DNA of 64,000 nt from Nocardioides carbamazepini (GCF_024614185.1 NZ_JAHTLF010000012.1:62001-126000), one strand, 5' to 3'. Counted from the stretch's first letter, positions 25,756 to 34,644 are shown. Numbers and translations are program-made. The notes: a model not told the origin generated them from the letters alone.

Positions 25756-27297
25756 TCACCACTGGGCGATCACGACGGCCCGGCCGGCTCGGCCGTCGGC
25801 GCCGGGCTCGACATCGGCCGACACGACCGATCCGCCGAACCGCCCGATCGACGCGAGGACCCCGTCGAGTGGAACAGGATACAAACCCTCGTCGGTCTCC
25901 CCCTCGCCCGTCGCGAACTCGGCGTGCAGCCGGCCCCCGCCGCGCAGCGCCATCGCAGCGAACCGCAGCACGCCCTCGCGACCGCGCTCGGTCGTCGCGT
26001 CGAGCACGTGGCGCGCCAGCACGGCGCGGGGCCCCTCCTGGCGCGCGACCCGGGCGCCCTCGGCGAGGACCGAACGGAGCTGGGTGAGGCTGATCGTCCG
26101 TACGTCGAGGGGTGCACCCTCACGGCCGGCCCGCCGCTCGGCCTTGCGCAGGGTCTGCGGCACGTAGTCGTAGGCCGTCGTGCGGAAGCCCGCCCGAGCG
26201 AGGTGCAGCGCGTCGCTCCCCCGCCCGGCGCCGACGTCGAGGACGTGCGTGCCCGGCGCGGCCGACGCCGCGACCTGACGGGCGAGATCGGATGCGGGTG
26301 CGTCCACCGGGCCCTTGCGGTGGTCCCGGTTCGTCTGCCAGTCGCGGCGGTACGGCGAGAGGCCGCGGAACCAGTTGTCGAGCCGGGCCTTGGTCGCGGC
26401 CGAGGTCTCGAACTTGAAGGCCGGGTCCGGCACCCGCCAGTGCGGGCCGTACATCGCCTCGAGGAGCCGTTCCGGCTCGGCGGGCGCCGGGAACTCGTGA
26501 CCCGCCAACGTGACCGTGGACATCGGGTTGATCCACTCCTCGCGGAAGTCCACCCCCACCTCGCCCATCAGGTAGAGCCTCCCGTCGCCGGCGAAGAAGC
26601 CGCCGAAGAGGTCCAGCCCGCGCACCGAGCCGTCGCTCTCCTCCACGTCGATCCGGAACGCGCCACCGCTGTAGCGGAAGGTCGCCATCCCCCGCGCGGC
26701 CAGCGCCCGCTGCAGCCGGAACGACTCGCGCACCACGTCGACCGGCGACGCGTGCCGGGAGACGTAGCCGAGGTCGGCGTCGGAGTCGTGGCCGAGGAAG
26801 TCCTGCTCCCGGACCGCGCCCAGCAGGGTGCCGTACGCCGGGAACGCGGCGATCCCCTCGTCCTCGAGGACGGAGATCACCAGGTGCATCGCCTCGAGCA
26901 GCGGCTCGAGCTGGTCGCCGCTGCGGACCGAGAACTCCGGGTGGAAGCGACCGGACTTGTCGAGCGCGATCGGCAGGCCCTGCTTGTTGACGAACGCGAT
27001 CCGCTCCTCACCGGCGCCGAAGGACGTCTGCTCGTCGTGCAGGACGGTGCCCGCGACGTGATCGCGGACAGCGAGCCGGGTGGGGCCGTCGAGGAAGCGG
27101 AGCATCCGCTCGGGCCACGCGATCCGGCGCTCGCCGGGACGGTCGGGGGCGGCCTCATCGGTGTCGCGCAGGGACCAGAAGGACCAGATCCGCCGGTCGT
27201 CGAAGAGGACGTCGAGCGCACGGTCCTCGAGGACCCCTGAGAGGAGGAGGCCCTCCTCGTCGGCGGTCGTGACCGCCAGGACCGGCTCGTTGCTCAT
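25756..27297 (-). CDS. LicD-like nucleotidyltransferase fused to class I methyltransferase
   Basis: 513-residue cytoplasmic protein with two domains. Residues ~150-260 resemble LicD/fukutin-type transferases, which move phosphocholine-type groups onto sugars: AYGTLLGAVREQDF (154-167) then HDSDADLGYV (170-179) with the metal-binding Asp pair. Residues ~345-470 are a class I SAM-dependent methyltransferase with VLDVGAGRG at 352-359. The ~150-residue N-terminal part is not recognised. The fusion suggests a phospho-group transferred and methylated by one polypeptide. It is transcribed with the sulfotransferase-like and glycosyltransferase genes; the upstream ribosome site is weak. Confidence 0.75.
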   Translation of the reverse strand: MSNEPVLAVTTADEEGLLLSGVLEDRALDVLFDDRRIWSFWSLRDTDEAAPDRPGERRIAWPERMLRFLDGPTRLAVRDHVAGTVLHDEQTSFGAGEERIAFVNKQGLPIALDKSGRFHPEFSVRSGDQLEPLLEAMHLVISVLEDEGIAAFPAYGTLLGAVREQDFLGHDSDADLGYVSRHASPVDVVRESFRLQRALAARGMATFRYSGGAFRIDVEESDGSVRGLDLFGGFFAGDGRLYLMGEVGVDFREEWINPMSTVTLAGHEFPAPAEPERLLEAMYGPHWRVPDPAFKFETSAATKARLDNWFRGLSPYRRDWQTNRDHRKGPVDAPASDLARQVAASAAPGTHVLDVGAGRGSDALHLARAGFRTTAYDYVPQTLRKAERRAGREGAPLDVRTISLTQLRSVLAEGARVARQEGPRAVLARHVLDATTERGREGVLRFAAMALRGGGRLHAEFATGEGETDEGLYPVPLDGVLASIGRFGGSVVSADVEPGADGRAGRAVVIAQW

Positions 27298-27310
27298 GGA
27301 GGCCAGCCTG

Positions 27311-28267
27311 TCAGAACAGGTCGCGGAGCTCGTCGGGGATCCGGACATAGGGCGGCCGGACGAGCGCGAGGTGCTGGCCGGCGCCCGTCGCACGCCACAG
27401 GTCGCCCTCGTTCTCCACGATCGACGCGATCTTCTTCGGGCCGGGCCGGAACCGGCCCAGCTCACCCTGCGCCTCGGCCTGCTCGACGTGCGCCGCGGCG
27501 GTCCGCAGCGCCTCGACGATCTCGTCGGTCGGCCGGCTCCAGCTGGACTTCACCGCCCGGCCCTCGACGACCGCCGCCCGGTGACGGTGCTCGGCGAGCA
27601 GCTCGAGCTGGCCGAGGTCGGCGAACTTGAGGTGGAACATGAACAGCTCGGGGTCCGGCGCGAACGGGTGCCGGATGCCGTGCGAGGCGTGCGCCCAGTC
27701 GGCGTCGACCCACTTGAGGGCCGGCTTGCACATGAGAGGTGTGAACCGGGCGAACTCCCGCTGCCGCAGCAGCGACGGCGCGTCGAAGTCGAGGGCCGGC
27801 TCGGCACCGACCCGGTGGATGACGTTGTAGCCGAGGACCCCGGCGACATCCGTGCCCGCGCGAGCGGCGGCGAAGTGTCGCAGGGAGGCGTGCTGCGCCG
27901 GGTCGGCGACGACGAACTCGTCGGCGTCGGCGAGCAGGACGGCGTCGTAGGCGAAGAGGAGGGACTTCGCCAGGCCGCTGAGGATGCCCATCCGGGACGG
28001 CTCGAAGGAGTACTTGTCGAGGTAGGGCAGGCGCAGCACCGTGCAGGGCAGTTCCTCGGTCGAGCCGTCGACGCTGTGGTCGTCGATGACGAAGACGTCC
28101 TCGGCACCCAGCTGACGCTGGTAGTGCTCGACCCAGTGCCGCAGCACCGGGCCACTGTCGCGGCTCATCGTGATGGCCGCGACCCGGGGCAGTCCGTCCC
28201 CCGACGACCGGGTGGTGCCGGCCGGTCCGGGCTCGGTCCCGGTCTCGCGGCGTCCCCGCCACTTCAT
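27311..28267 (-). CDS. Glycosyltransferase family 2-like protein
   Basis: 318-residue transferase with the GT-A start AAITMSRD around residue 31, VIDDHSVDGST (62-72) and the metal/nucleotide-sugar DxD site in LADADEF (113-118). It resembles the glycosyltransferases that carry an Ile/Trp-rich acceptor region and often work on cell-surface glycans. ATG 28267 overlaps the upstream sulfotransferase-like gene's stop by four bases (ATGA), so the two are translated together. The very basic MKWRGRR start and a Ser/Gly linker precede the domain. Donor and acceptor unknown. Confidence 0.8.
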   Translation of the reverse strand: MKWRGRRETGTEPGPAGTTRSSGDGLPRVAAITMSRDSGPVLRHWVEHYQRQLGAEDVFVIDDHSVDGSTEELPCTVLRLPYLDKYSFEPSRMGILSGLAKSLLFAYDAVLLADADEFVVADPAQHASLRHFAAARAGTDVAGVLGYNVIHRVGAEPALDFDAPSLLRQREFARFTPLMCKPALKWVDADWAHASHGIRHPFAPDPELFMFHLKFADLGQLELLAEHRHRAAVVEGRAVKSSWSRPTDEIVEALRTAAAHVEQAEAQGELGRFRPGPKKIASIVENEGDLWRATGAGQHLALVRPPYVRIPDELRDLF

Positions 28268-29313
28268 TCCTGGTCCCCCTCGTCCTGCCCGGCCCGGACC
28301 CGCGCCCACCGGTCCAGGGCGATGCCCAGGGCGTCGATCGCGGCCGCGAGCACGTCCTCGGTGGGCAGGTCGGCGGGCTGGAGGCCCGGCACCGGGCGTG
28401 GACGGAGCTCGTCGAGGTCGCCGACGACGCGGTGCCTGCCCTTGCGGAGGCGGGTGACCTGCTCCTCGCCCTGGGCGCGGGCCCACGGGTCGTCGTACCC
28501 CAGCCGCTGGCCGCCGCCGGCACGCAGTGACAGTCCCCGCTTGGCCAGCTGGTGCTTGACCTGTCGGTCGTAGAACGGCGGCAGCTCGCCGCGGCCGTCC
28601 GGGCGGAGGTGCCGGTTCAGCTCGAGCAGCAGCAGCGCGCTCGGCAGGTCGATGCTCGGGTTGCTGCGGACGTCGAGCCGGGTGCCCTCCGCGCTGATGC
28701 CCAGCACCTCGGCGAACCGGCGCCACAGCAGGTCGTCCGGGGCTCCCGGAGGCGGCACCGTGACCAGGCTCACCGCTCCCCGCTGGAGGCCCTTCGCCCA
28801 GCGGGCGGCGATCGTCGGAACGTCCTGGTGACGCCAGAACCGGCTCGCCACCGCGCTCTCGTCCTTGCGGTCACCGAGAGCGGCCACGAAGTCGGGCCAC
28901 GCCGTGGTACCGCCGTTCTGCACCGACTCCAGCCACATCGCGGGGACGTTGCGACCGAGGTCGCGGCAGGTGACCACCGCCTCGACCCGGCTCTGCGGGA
29001 AGGCCTTGCGGATCCGCTGGATCTGGCCCTCGTCGCGGGGGGCGAGGTACTCCATGGACACCACGGCCGTGCCCGGCCAGGCCCGGATCTCGTCGACCAG
29101 CTGCTGCCACGGGCCGTCCGCCGGCATCGGCGGCTGACCGGGACCGCCGTGAGCGATCAGCTCCTTGACCGCCCGCACCTGCCGGCGCCACCGACGGCCG
29201 GGGAAGAGCACGCCCCGCTCGGCCAGCAGTGCCTTGTTCTCGCCGAGCACGTTCTGCAGGAAGCTGGTCCCCGACTTCATGGTGCCGACGTGCAGCACCA
29301 CCCGTTGCGCCAT
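28264..29313 (-). CDS. Sulfotransferase-like protein (1)
   Basis: 349-residue P-loop protein of the sulfotransferase type: RVVLHVGTMKSGTSFLQ at residues 4-20 binds the 5'-phosphosulfate of PAPS, and EAVVTCRDLGRNV fits the 3'-phosphate site. No signal peptide, so it would act in the cytoplasm on a precursor. First of the five-gene run ending at 24424, 13 bases after the PLD-like gene. A 4-base overlap joins it to the glycosyltransferase, which probably makes or shares its acceptor. Confidence 0.78.
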   Translation of the reverse strand: MAQRVVLHVGTMKSGTSFLQNVLGENKALLAERGVLFPGRRWRRQVRAVKELIAHGGPGQPPMPADGPWQQLVDEIRAWPGTAVVSMEYLAPRDEGQIQRIRKAFPQSRVEAVVTCRDLGRNVPAMWLESVQNGGTTAWPDFVAALGDRKDESAVASRFWRHQDVPTIAARWAKGLQRGAVSLVTVPPPGAPDDLLWRRFAEVLGISAEGTRLDVRSNPSIDLPSALLLLELNRHLRPDGRGELPPFYDRQVKHQLAKRGLSLRAGGGQRLGYDDPWARAQGEEQVTRLRKGRHRVVGDLDELRPRPVPGLQPADLPTEDVLAAAIDALGIALDRWARVRAGQDEGDQE

Positions 29314-29326
29314 CAGGAGAGCGCCA

Positions 29327-30742
29327 TCAGGAGAGCTCGGCCTCGAGTTCGTGGAAGGGGTAGTCCTCCGGGCTGAGGTACTCGGTGCCCGGCTTGACCC
29401 GGACCACCGGGTCGGGGTCGGCCGAGTTGACGTAGTTGGCCAGCGTGCGCGGCGCGGTGTTGTAGATCATGTCCACCCAGTCGGCGTACTTCGCGGCCAT
29501 CGGGGCGTCGTCCCAGAAGATCACGTCGTGCTCGTCGGAGAACCAGCCGAGCTGGGTCCAGTTCTCGCTGCTGGAGAGCACCGCGCTCGCACCGGGGTTG
29601 CCGTCGAGGTTGCCCTCCACGGAGAGACCCTTGAGGTGGACGTAGCGGTCCTTGAACTTGTTGGCGGTCTCACCGGTGATGTAGACCATCTGCTTCGCCG
29701 GGACCGGCGCGAGGATGCTCCGGATGTTGCCGGACATCATCATGAACACCACGCGGACGTCACAGCCCTGGAAGTGGAGCTCGCGGACCTTCCGCGCGAT
29801 CCGTGCCCCGCGCTCGTCGCCCCACACGGCGTTGGCGACCCGGACCTTGGTGCGGCCGTTGGCCGTGTTGGTCGCGCCGTTGCACTGCACCTTGTTGAGG
29901 ACCCGGAGCGGGGGGTCGACCTGGTCGCGGTGGGGGGCGAACATGGTCGTGATGCTGGCGCCGGGGATGGTGGTGCTGGGGACGGTGAACTGCAGGGCGG
30001 GGAAGCTCTTGTCCTTCTTGGCCTGGTTCCACATCGTCATCCAGCCGTCGTAGAGGGCCTGGTTCTCGGTGGTCGTGGTCCAGTCGTTGAACTGCTGGAC
30101 GGCCGCCGCGCCGGTGAAGTTGCCCGAGCCCTGCATCACGATCCAGTTGGTGGCGCCGGACCTGCTGACCAGCATCATCTTGTTGTGCATCGCGCCGCCC
30201 TTGCCGCGACAGGTGGCCGAGCAGGTGCGGATCCAGCTGCGCAGCTCCTTGGGCCGGTCGGCGTTGCCCTTCTTCAGCGCGCGGAGCAGGACACCGTAGG
30301 AACGGTGCATCCCCTGCTCGCGGGCCAGGCCCCGCGCCATGATGACCTGCACCGAGACGCCGCGCTTGTGAGCCGCGATGACCTTGCTCGCGAGGTACGG
30401 CGAGTCGAAGTTCCAGCTCATGATGCGGACGGTCTGGCCCTCCTCGACGTTCTTCAGCGTCTTGACGATCTTGCGATGGATCGCGCCCCGCTTGCTCTTC
30501 TTGAAGGGGTGGTTGAACGTGATGCCGGGCTTGACGACGAAGCCCGGGTTGGGCTTGTTCCTCGCCGCCGGCGTCGCCGGGGCCTCCGCGGTCGCGGGTG
30601 CTGCGGCGACCGGTGCGGCGTCGGCCCGGGTCACCCCGGCCTGTCCGGCGACCAGCAGCCCGACCGCGAGGAGCAGCGCGGCGATCGCCGCCACCGCCCG
30701 GGTCCGTCCCGCAGCCGACCGGGTCCCCCACACATTCGCCAC
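29327..30742 (-). CDS. Secreted phospholipase D-like protein
   Basis: 471-residue exported protein with two PLD halves. The first contains MHNKMMLVS (H-x-K) with a downstream QGSGNFT; the second has VHLKGLSVEG with SSENWT, so both HxK elements needed for one active site are present. After a signal segment (about 15-40) comes an Ala/Pro spacer. Substrates could be phospholipids, cardiolipin, teichoic polymers or nucleic acids. GTG 30742 was chosen over 30766 because AGGAG sits eight bases before it and it gives a typical signal. A TATAGT box lies about 100 bases upstream. It precedes the sulfotransferase cluster in the same direction. Confidence 0.82.
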   Translation of the reverse strand: MANVWGTRSAAGRTRAVAAIAALLLAVGLLVAGQAGVTRADAAPVAAAPATAEAPATPAARNKPNPGFVVKPGITFNHPFKKSKRGAIHRKIVKTLKNVEEGQTVRIMSWNFDSPYLASKVIAAHKRGVSVQVIMARGLAREQGMHRSYGVLLRALKKGNADRPKELRSWIRTCSATCRGKGGAMHNKMMLVSRSGATNWIVMQGSGNFTGAAAVQQFNDWTTTTENQALYDGWMTMWNQAKKDKSFPALQFTVPSTTIPGASITTMFAPHRDQVDPPLRVLNKVQCNGATNTANGRTKVRVANAVWGDERGARIARKVRELHFQGCDVRVVFMMMSGNIRSILAPVPAKQMVYITGETANKFKDRYVHLKGLSVEGNLDGNPGASAVLSSSENWTQLGWFSDEHDVIFWDDAPMAAKYADWVDMIYNTAPRTLANYVNSADPDPVVRVKPGTEYLSPEDYPFHELEAELS

Positions 30743-30837
30743 GTCCCTGACTCCTACCCACTCCACCCGAGAATTGACCGGGTTCCGAACGGGCGCTCCC
30801 TGGCGGGGCAGGCGGCTCTCGACCCTTTGACCCGGGC

Positions 30838-30843
30838 ACTATA
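30838..30843 (-). promoter_or_regulatory. -10 box upstream of PLD-like gene
   Basis: TATAGT on the minus strand, about 95 bases before the chosen start, with only a weak -35 (TTTTC region). It could drive the whole run down to 24424. Confidence 0.45.
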
Positions 30844-30869
30844 CCCGCCTGCGCGCGGCGAAAACCGGG

Positions 30870-32000
30870 TCACTGCGGCGTGCCGCTCTCCTCCTGCGCC
30901 GGCTCCTCGGGCTCTCCGGCCTTGTCGGATTTCTTGGACTTGGACTTGGGCTCGCCGCTGCACTTCTCCGTCTTGATCCCGCCGAGCGTGAAGACCGAAC
31001 GGACCGGCAGGTGGTCGGAGCCGCCCTCGGACATGACGGCGGAGCTGGTCGCTGTCAGGTCGGGGCCGCCGTACAGGAGGTAGTCGATGCGGGTGCGCGG
31101 TCGACTCGCCGGGTGGGTCGGCCCGCTGCCGCTGCCGGCGTCGACGAAGCTGTCGCTGAGCCGTGAGGTGAGGATCTGCTCCGGCCCGGAGCCCGGCCAC
31201 GTGTTCATGTCGCCGCCGAGGAGCTTGGGGCGCGGGTCGGCGGCCAGGATGCTGGAGATCCGGCTGGCCTGCTGGGTGCGGATGTTGGCCGACGTGTTGT
31301 CGAGGTGTGTGCTGTAGAGGCTGACCTCGACGCCCTCGATGTCGATCACGACGTGGAGCAGCCCGCGCGGTTGGGCACGACCGATGTTGGGCAGCGGCGT
31401 GTTCACGGAGGACACGATCGGGTACTTCGAGACGACCGCGGTGCCGTAGAGCCCGTCGCCGAAGGTCACGTTGCGGCCGAACGCGGAGTTCCACCCGCCG
31501 AGGCGCTCGGCGAACCAGGCGGCCTGGTCGACGCTGCCCGTGCTGCGCCGCCGGTTGTCCACCTCCTGGAGCAGGAGGACCTCGGCGCCGGAGCGCTGCA
31601 TGACGCCGAGCAGGCGCTCGAGGCTGCCGGCCCGGGCCGACTTGATGTTGTAGGCGAGCGCCGTGAGCTCCGTGGTGCCGATCAGCGCCTGGCACACGAG
31701 CTGGGCGGACTGCCTCTCGGCCTCCATGGCCAGGGGCGGCACCACGACCTCGCCACCCTCGGGGACGACCGGGTCGGCGGCCACCTGCGGCGGGGTCACG
31801 GCTGCCGGAGCCCGCCGCCCCTCGTGGGCGACGGGAGGCTCCGGGGCGTCGGGCGGGAAGATCAGCGCGAAGCTGAGACCGGCCAGGACGACCACCACGG
31901 CCACGAGCGTGACGACCAGGTCGAGGGAGGAGACGGCAGGGCCCTGTCGTCTGCCCGCGCGCCCACCCGGGCGCTCCTCCTGCTCATCCTGCTCCTCCAC
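30870..32000 (-). CDS. Membrane-anchored EEP-fold phosphoesterase
   Basis: 376-residue protein with a cytoplasmic acidic/basic N-terminus, one transmembrane helix near residues 30-50 and a Pro/Ala spacer. The EEP domain follows: LAYNIKS, LLQEVDN, YSTHLDN, GGDMNTW and GSDHLPV, keeping the ligand residues for a DNase I-like metal phosphoesterase facing outward. The C-terminus is Lys/Ser-rich. GTG 32000 is preferred because a TACCAT box lies seven bases upstream (leaderless); an ATG at 32042 would leave only 26 bases to the divergent FGE gene. Third EEP protein of the window, related in architecture to 1648-2511. Confidence 0.8.
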   Translation of the reverse strand: MEEQDEQEERPGGRAGRRQGPAVSSLDLVVTLVAVVVVLAGLSFALIFPPDAPEPPVAHEGRRAPAAVTPPQVAADPVVPEGGEVVVPPLAMEAERQSAQLVCQALIGTTELTALAYNIKSARAGSLERLLGVMQRSGAEVLLLQEVDNRRRSTGSVDQAAWFAERLGGWNSAFGRNVTFGDGLYGTAVVSKYPIVSSVNTPLPNIGRAQPRGLLHVVIDIEGVEVSLYSTHLDNTSANIRTQQASRISSILAADPRPKLLGGDMNTWPGSGPEQILTSRLSDSFVDAGSGSGPTHPASRPRTRIDYLLYGGPDLTATSSAVMSEGGSDHLPVRSVFTLGGIKTEKCSGEPKSKSKKSDKAGEPEEPAQEESGTPQ

Positions 32001-32007
32001 GTCCCGA

Positions 32008-32013
32008 ATGGTA
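32008..32013 (-). promoter_or_regulatory. -10 box, leaderless EEP gene
   Basis: TACCAT on the minus strand, seven bases from the GTG start at 32000. Confidence 0.5.
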
Positions 32014-32068
32014 AACGACGACCCCGCCTCGCCGGGCCGCATCGCATGCTGGGGCAGACTGGTCGGCG

Positions 32069-33088
32069 ATGTCCGATCAGCGTCCCTGTTGCGTCCCTGC
32101 CGGCCCCGGCTCCTCCGCGGGGGCGGCCGACGACGCCGCCGCGGGTACCGCGGGGGGCGCGCCGGCGTCGGGACCGCGCGGCGTCGACCCGACGGCGATG
32201 GCGGCGATCCCGGCCGGGCACGCCGTCCTCGGCGACCACTTCGGCGACGGCTACGCGGGGGACGGCGAGGCTCCGGTGCACGAGGTCGAGGTGTCCGCCT
32301 TCCGGCTCGGCACGACCACGGTGACCAACCGGGCGTTCGCCGCCTTCGTCGACGCGACGGGGCACCGGACCACGGCGGAGACCGAGGGCTACTCGGCCGT
32401 CTTCCACACGGACGTCGCGGCCGCGGTCGCCGACGTCCTCGGCCGCTCCCCCGCGACGCCGTGGTGGGTCGGTGTGCGTGGCGCCGACTGGCGGCACCCC
32501 GAGGGCCCCCGCTCCGACCTCGACGACCGGGCCGAGCATCCGGTGGTCCACGTCTCCTACGACGACGCCCTCGCCTTCGCCCGGTGGGCCGGGAGCCGGC
32601 TGCCCACCGAGGCCGAGTGGGAGTACGCCGCCCGCGGCGGCCTCGTCGGCCGGCGCTATCCCTGGGGCGACGACCTGATGGCCGGCGACACCTGGCAGTG
32701 CAACATCTTCCAGGGCAGCTTCCCCGCCACCAACACCGCCGACGACGGCTGGACGACGACAGCCCCCGCCACGGCGTACTCCCCCAACGGCTACGGCCTG
32801 CACCAGATGGTCGGCAACGTGTGGGAATGGTGCTCCGACTGGTTCGATCCGGCGGCCTACGACGCCCGCACACGGCGCGATCCGAGGGGACCGGCCTCTG
32901 GTACGGTCCGCGTCATGCGCGGGGGGTCGTTCCTGTGCCACGACTCGTACTGCAACCGCTACCGGGTCGCCGCCCGCTCGGCGGCACCGCCGGACTCCTC
33001 CGCCTCGAACCTCGGCTTCCGCTGTGCTGCCGACGCCCCCCTCGACATTCCGATCGACACCCCCGTCAGCAAGGAGATCGACGCGTGA
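32069..33088 (+). CDS. Formylglycine-generating enzyme (sulfatase maturation)
   Basis: 339-residue cytoplasmic FGE-sulfatase family enzyme that oxidises the sulfatase active-site Cys to formylglycine. The full diagnostic end is present: MRGGSFLCHDSYCNRYR with the two catalytic Cys five residues apart, then PDSSASNLGFRC. RLPTEAEWEYAARGG and VGNVWEWCSDW complete the family. It has no signal sequence, as expected for acting before export. The next gene, a sulfatase with CxPxR, overlaps by GTGA, so enzyme and client are made together. Some FGE-like proteins have other roles, but with both Cys present this one should be a true FGE. Confidence 0.92.
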   Translation: MSDQRPCCVPAGPGSSAGAADDAAAGTAGGAPASGPRGVDPTAMAAIPAGHAVLGDHFGDGYAGDGEAPVHEVEVSAFRLGTTTVTNRAFAAFVDATGHRTTAETEGYSAVFHTDVAAAVADVLGRSPATPWWVGVRGADWRHPEGPRSDLDDRAEHPVVHVSYDDALAFARWAGSRLPTEAEWEYAARGGLVGRRYPWGDDLMAGDTWQCNIFQGSFPATNTADDGWTTTAPATAYSPNGYGLHQMVGNVWEWCSDWFDPAAYDARTRRDPRGPASGTVRVMRGGSFLCHDSYCNRYRVAARSAAPPDSSASNLGFRCAADAPLDIPIDTPVSKEIDA

Positions 33089-34644
33089 GTCGCCCCGGCC
33101 GCCTCCGTCTGGCCACCGCCGCCGTCCTGAGCGCCAGCGTGCTCGCCGCCTGCTCCGGCGGAGGTGGCGGGGGTGACGGATCCGGCGAGCGTCCCCCCGC
33201 GGTGAAGTACCAGCCCCCGGGCGAGCAGGCGGAGGTCGCCGCGCCGACCAAGGCCGACACGGTCCTCGGCCCCGACGCCACGCCCGCCCCGGTGACCTCG
33301 CCCGAGCAGCCGAACCTGCTGATGATCACCATGGACGACGCGGCACTCAAGGACATGCAGTTCATGCCCCACCTGCAGGAGGTCGTGGCCGACCAGGGCG
33401 TGACGATCGCCAACGGGCTCGCACCCACGCCGATCTGCGTCCCGGCCCGCGCCTCCCTGCTCACCGGCCAGTACGCCCACAACCACGGCACGGTCACGGT
33501 CGCCGGCGAGGGCGGCAGCTACAAGGCGTTCGACGACGAGGACACCCTGCCGGGCAGCCTGCAGAAGGCCGGCTACGACACGATGATGGTCGGCAAGTAC
33601 CTCAACGGCTACACCCGTCACGAGGTCGACCACGAGCCGCCGGGCTGGACCGTGTGGCGCCCGACCGTCGACTTCGCGACCTACGACTTCGAGCATCCGC
33701 AGCTGCTCGTGGACGGCACGATCAAGGAGTACGACCAGTACTCGACGACCCTGCTCAGCGACCAGTCGAACAGCCTGATCGAGAAGCAGGCCGACGGCGA
33801 CGACCCGTGGTACCTCTGGGTCAACTACGTCGCACCCCACCACGGCAGCCCGATCGAGGACGACGATCCCGAGGGGATCTCGACGACGGTGCCGGAGAAG
33901 CGGGACCGCAACACCTTCGAGGACCTCGAGCTCGACACCACGCCCGAGATGTTCGAGGAGGATCCCAGCGACAAGGCCCTGATCCGGGCCGCACGGCAGA
34001 AGAGCTCGGAGGAGCGCCGGGCCGGCCTGCGCGAGGAGCGCCAGCAGCGGGTCGAGGCGCTCCAGGCCGTCGACCGCGCGATCGCGCGGACCATCGACAC
34101 GCTGAAGGAGACCGGACAGCTCGACAACACCTATGTCGTGGTCACCTCCGACAACGGGTTCATGACCGGCGAGCACAACCTCAACGGCAAGCTCTGGTAC
34201 TTCCGCGACAGCATCGGCATCCCCATGTACGTCCGCGGCCCGGGCCTGCCCGCCGGCACCACCACCCAGGCGCCGGTCACCAACGCCGACTGGGCCCCGA
34301 CCTTCGCCGCGCTGGCCGGCGCCACGCTCGACCGCGACGCGGACGGCGTCGACGTGCTGCCCTGGCTCGACAGCGACGCCACCCGGCGAGTCGTCCCGGT
34401 CGCGGGCTGGCCGGTCAAGGGCGGCCTCGAGCCGCTCTACACCGGCGTCATCGTCGGCCCGTGGACCTACGTCCGCGGGCGCAAGGGCCGCGGGGAGATG
34501 TACTACACCAAGAACGATCCCTACCAGCTCTACAACCTGTACCGCGACCCCCGCTACAAGGGGGCGCGCAAGGAGCTGCGGACGCTGTGGCTCGAGAGCC
34601 GCGACTGCGCCGGCGCGACGTGCCCGCGCACGTTCATGAAGTAG
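33085..34644 (+). CDS. Sulfatase lipoprotein (type I, FGE-dependent)
   Basis: 519-residue exported sulfatase hydrolysing sulfate esters. Lipobox LAAC near residue 21; ITMDD metal site; active-site PICVPARASLLTGQ with CVPAR, whose Cys becomes formylglycine; and SDNGFMTGEH metal motif. Lipidation would hold it outside the membrane. GTG 33085 overlaps the FGE stop by four bases. Target glycan unknown; the sulfotransferase-like genes nearby suggest the cell may handle its own or an environmental sulfated glycan. A Glu/Arg-rich stretch in the middle (residues ~300-330) is a likely lineage-specific insertion. Confidence 0.92.
   Translation: MSRPGRLRLATAAVLSASVLAACSGGGGGGDGSGERPPAVKYQPPGEQAEVAAPTKADTVLGPDATPAPVTSPEQPNLLMITMDDAALKDMQFMPHLQEVVADQGVTIANGLAPTPICVPARASLLTGQYAHNHGTVTVAGEGGSYKAFDDEDTLPGSLQKAGYDTMMVGKYLNGYTRHEVDHEPPGWTVWRPTVDFATYDFEHPQLLVDGTIKEYDQYSTTLLSDQSNSLIEKQADGDDPWYLWVNYVAPHHGSPIEDDDPEGISTTVPEKRDRNTFEDLELDTTPEMFEEDPSDKALIRAARQKSSEERRAGLREERQQRVEALQAVDRAIARTIDTLKETGQLDNTYVVVTSDNGFMTGEHNLNGKLWYFRDSIGIPMYVRGPGLPAGTTTQAPVTNADWAPTFAALAGATLDRDADGVDVLPWLDSDATRRVVPVAGWPVKGGLEPLYTGVIVGPWTYVRGRKGRGEMYYTKNDPYQLYNLYRDPRYKGARKELRTLWLESRDCAGATCPRTFMK

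Noticed and set aside
32001..32873. Much longer N-terminus for the EEP protein, extending across the FGE gene
   Set aside because: The extension is Arg/Pro-rich shadow sequence opposite a gene with clear active-site motifs; the leaderless GTG at 32000 or the ATG at 32042 fits better.
24424..34644. Complete biosynthetic gene cluster for a small secondary metabolite
   Set aside because: No polyketide, peptide synthetase, terpene or RiPP core enzyme is present; glycan modification explains the genes better.
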